In this document: positions 7,505 to 8,809 of the stretch, one piece after another
How the letters are laid out: each line of letters begins with the position of its first letter
Position numbering within the stretch: the stretch's first letter is position 1
The notes under the pieces: generated by a model
Databases searched by the model: none
The model's input: the letters and a program-made list of their open reading frames with translations, nothing else
What the model was told of the DNA's origin: nothing
Assembly (NCBI GenBank): GCA_030619585.1
Contig: JAUXBD010000029.1
Span: forward strand, 1-8,809
Source: Desulfobacteraceae bacterium
GTDB taxonomy: Bacteria; Desulfobacterota; Desulfobacteria; Desulfobacterales; SURF-7
DNA: 8,809 nucleotides
Direction: 5' to 3'
Position numbers and translations under genes: made by a program

Positions 7505-8581
7505 CTAACTTATATCTACAACGGAATCTCTTCCTCCGAACGGGTTCTCCACCACTTCCGGGTTATCTTGATCTTCAACCCACATATCATCCACAAGAAA
7601 CCTGTATTGATACTTGCCTGGCGTAAGGTCAATATGCGTTGACCAAGTTCCGTCTTCGTTGCGCATCAGAGCTGATTCGTTTGAGGGATTCCAGTCATTG
7701 AAGTCTCCAACTATTTTAACAGAATATGCTTCAGGTGCATAGAGAAAAAATTGTTTTTTTACATGAGCGGCTGCAACTGACTTTTTTTTACGTTTTGCAG
7801 GACTTATTCCAATTTTTCGTTCCTCTTTTATCACTTCCTTTGCAAGCGCCATATAATCGTTAAATCCAGTGGCGTTTTTTTCATAATCAACAATGGATTT
7901 TCCGAAACTTGCCGCTTCTTTTAATTTAACATTGGTATTAATAACAGCTAGAAATATTGAATCTTTAAAATGGTTTTTAATATCCTGCAGAACTTCACGT
8001 GATATTCTTGTTCGCTTATCATACATTGTAGCAACAACCTTAAGCTGTATGTTGTGCCCTGTTTTATCCCGCACAAGGTCTATTATCTTAAGTAACCTGC
8101 TGATCCCATGCAAAGAAAACATACTCATCTCAATGGGAACAACAACCTCTGTGGAGGCAATCAGGGAATTAAAAGTCAGCAAACCAAGACTGGGAGGGCA
8201 ATCTATTATTATGTAATCATAAACCTGACATAACCCCTCAATTGCTTCCCTAAGTCTTGTCTCCCTGCCGCTTACACTGGAAAATTGCTGCCCAAAGGTA
8301 CTAAGGGATATATTTGATGGAGCCACATCAAGGTTTTTAGCAACTTCAACAACCACATGATCAAGACCGGTATTTGTTCCGCTTGGATGGCAAAGTGCAT
8401 CACAAACCGTTTTGTCCAAATCATCCGGGTCGATATTTAAACCTATTGTTGAGTGCCCCTGGGGGTCCATATCCACCAAAAGCACCTTTCTGCCTTTATG
8501 GGCCAAACAACCTGACAGGTTGATTGCCGTTGTTGTCTTCCCACATCCTCCTTTTTGATTGGCAATGGAAATAACTCTCAT
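7505..8581 (-). CDS. ParA/Soj-family ATPase fused to a C-terminal CBM48 glycogen-binding domain, 358 aa
   Basis: Residues 1-250 are a complete Soj/ParA-type ATPase: deviant Walker A K10-GGCGK15-TT with the signature lysine for dimer formation, DMDPQGHST at 37-45, Walker B IIID127CPPS, and the Soj-like segment NVKLKEAASFGKS near 217-229. A very basic linker (PAKRKKKS, 261-268) leads to a CBM48/AMPK-beta-type module at 275-358, with VGDFNDW (Trp297), YQYRFLVDDMW (Trp334) and GGRDSVVDI. The two tryptophans match the glycogen-stacking residues of AMPK beta. ParA proteins position DNA or large cargos by ATP-dependent nucleoid binding; CBM48 binds branched alpha-glucans. Joining both in one chain suggests glycogen granules as cargo (inference). 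The fusion is continuous in one frame, with no internal stop. The ATG has a strong ribosome site (GGGAGG, 5-nt spacer). It is the first gene of the cluster. A role in chromosome partitioning is less likely because no true ParB or visible parS is nearby. Confidence 0.93.
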   Translation of the reverse strand: MRVISIANQKGGCGKTTTAINLSGCLAHKGRKVLLVDMDPQGHSTIGLNIDPDDLDKTVCDALCHPSGTNTGLDHVVVEVAKNLDVAPSNISLSTFGQQFSSVSGRETRLREAIEGLCQVYDYIIIDCPPSLGLLTFNSLIASTEVVVPIEMSMFSLHGISRLLKIIDLVRDKTGHNIQLKVVATMYDKRTRISREVLQDIKNHFKDSIFLAVINTNVKLKEAASFGKSIVDYEKNATGFNDYMALAKEVIKEERKIGISPAKRKKKSVAAAHVKKQFFLYAPEAYSVKIVGDFNDWNPSNESALMRNEDGTWSTHIDLTPGKYQYRFLVDDMWVEDQDNPEVVENPFGGRDSVVDIS

Positions 8582-8650
8582 GCTTCCTCCCTGTTTCCGG
8601 TCTCAAATTTCCGGTTTCAATAAAAATGTTTTTTAGGTATCTTGCATTGA
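8582..8650 (-). promoter_or_regulatory. Leader/intergenic region ahead of the glycogen cluster, possible promoter region
   Basis: This 69-bp AT-rich gap separates the upstream partial gene from the ParA-CBM48 gene and is the longest gap in the window. It holds the tandem repeat and the ParA ribosome site. No convincing -35/-10 pair, sigma-54 site or terminator hairpin could be read. A promoter here is inferred from position alone; it could also lie inside the upstream gene, or transcription may simply read through. Confidence 0.3.
8594..8620 (-). repeat. Two-copy 13-bp imperfect tandem repeat (period 14) in the leader of the ParA-CBM48 gene
   Basis: On the minus strand the copies read TTGAAACCGGAAA (8620-8608) and TTGAGACCGGAAA (8606-8594), one mismatch in 13, separated by a single T. 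The downstream copy ends about 3 nt before the AGGGAGG ribosome site. The period is not far from one and a third helical turns. Such a pair could be an operator half-site array, or a translational control element next to the ribosome site, or chance. Only two copies are present. Confidence 0.6.
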
Positions 8651-8809
8651 TTACTTGCAGCTCTTTACAAGCCTTTTATCTATTTTATTTCTGCGTCGAT
8701 CTTTAGAAAAACCATCAGTATGATTTTTAATGAAATATTTCAATCGGGATTTCTGGTCGAAAGTAATCTCTTCAAATTTTACAAAAAGGCGTCTGGCTCC
8801 AGCGGAGTC
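8651..8809 (-). CDS. C-terminal 52 codons of an upstream gene, possibly a PilZ-domain protein
   Basis: An open frame enters from the right edge and ends at TAA (8653-8651). Its sequence includes RRLFVKFEEITFDQKSRLKY, then FIKNH, then a very basic tail (DRRRNKIDKRLVKSCK). The pattern of a hydrophobic strand followed by an xT-x-(D/E)-Q-(K/R)-x-x-L-x-x-(F/Y)-I helix is what ends many PilZ domains, so a second PilZ protein is a reasonable guess, but no diagnostic motif lies within the window. It has the same orientation as the cluster, with its stop 69 bp from the ParA start. Whether it belongs to the same operon cannot be decided. It could be an unrelated protein. Confidence 0.55.
   Translation of the reverse strand, partial: DSAGARRLFVKFEEITFDQKSRLKYFIKNHTDGFSKDRRRNKIDKRLVKSCK

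Larger units (their letters stand above)
1..8581 (-). other. Probable glycogen positioning/degradation operon of six genes
   Basis: Six same-strand genes with gaps of 13, 39, 22, 54 and 22 bp: ParA-CBM48, GRGL protein, PilZ, debranching enzyme, CBM48 protein, phosphorylase. Most carry clear ribosome sites, and none of the gaps shows a stem-loop with a U-tract. The two enzymes complete glycogen breakdown; two of the other four proteins carry glycogen-binding modules. Glycogen synthase and branching enzyme are absent from the window. Single-transcript status is inferred from spacing and orientation. Confidence 0.75.

Noticed and set aside
7505..8581. Chromosomal or plasmid parABS locus
   Set aside because: The downstream partner has only a ParB-like tip and no DNA-binding body, no parS-like 16-bp palindrome (TGTTNCACGTGAAACA type) was seen, and the ParA carries a CBM48 module.

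Overview
The window is one dense, minus-strand gene cluster on glycogen handling, probably from a Desulfobacterota (deltaproteobacterial) genome. The lineage is an inference from protein style: PilZ proteins, a Soj-type ParA with a GRGL partner, a short-type alpha-glucan phosphorylase, and a moderately AT-leaning composition. No rRNA or other marker is present to confirm it. There are no tRNAs, IS elements, CRISPR arrays or obvious transfer signatures.

Reading in the direction of transcription (right to left): the 3' end of an upstream gene (8651-8809, possibly PilZ-like); a 69-bp leader with a 14-bp-period tandem repeat; a ParA ATPase fused to a C-terminal glycogen-binding CBM48/AMPK-beta-type module (7505-8581); a 183-aa protein that starts with a ParB-like GRGL peptide but has no ParB body (6940-7491); a PilZ protein with intact c-di-GMP motifs (6514-6900); a 1439-aa bifunctional glycogen debranching enzyme (2172-6491); a 102-aa free-standing CBM48 protein (1809-2117); and the first 595 codons of a glycogen/alpha-glucan phosphorylase (1-1786, running off the window). 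Gaps between these genes are 13, 39, 22, 54 and 22 bp, and no terminator-like hairpin was seen, so the six genes from 8581 down look like one operon.

The proposed theme is a ParA-type positioning or partitioning device aimed at glycogen. Established parts are the ParA ATPase fold, carbohydrate binding by CBM48, c-di-GMP binding by PilZ, and glycogen breakdown by debranching enzyme plus phosphorylase. The inference is that the ParA-CBM48 fusion tethers glycogen granules to the nucleoid or places them in the cell, that the GRGL protein is its ATPase-activating partner, that PilZ adds second-messenger control, and that the free CBM48 protein coats granules or docks enzymes. I know of no characterised system with this composition. 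It is the main candidate for an undescribed system here.

All long plus-strand reading frames are antisense shadows of these genes. There is no gene-free stretch longer than 300 bases.
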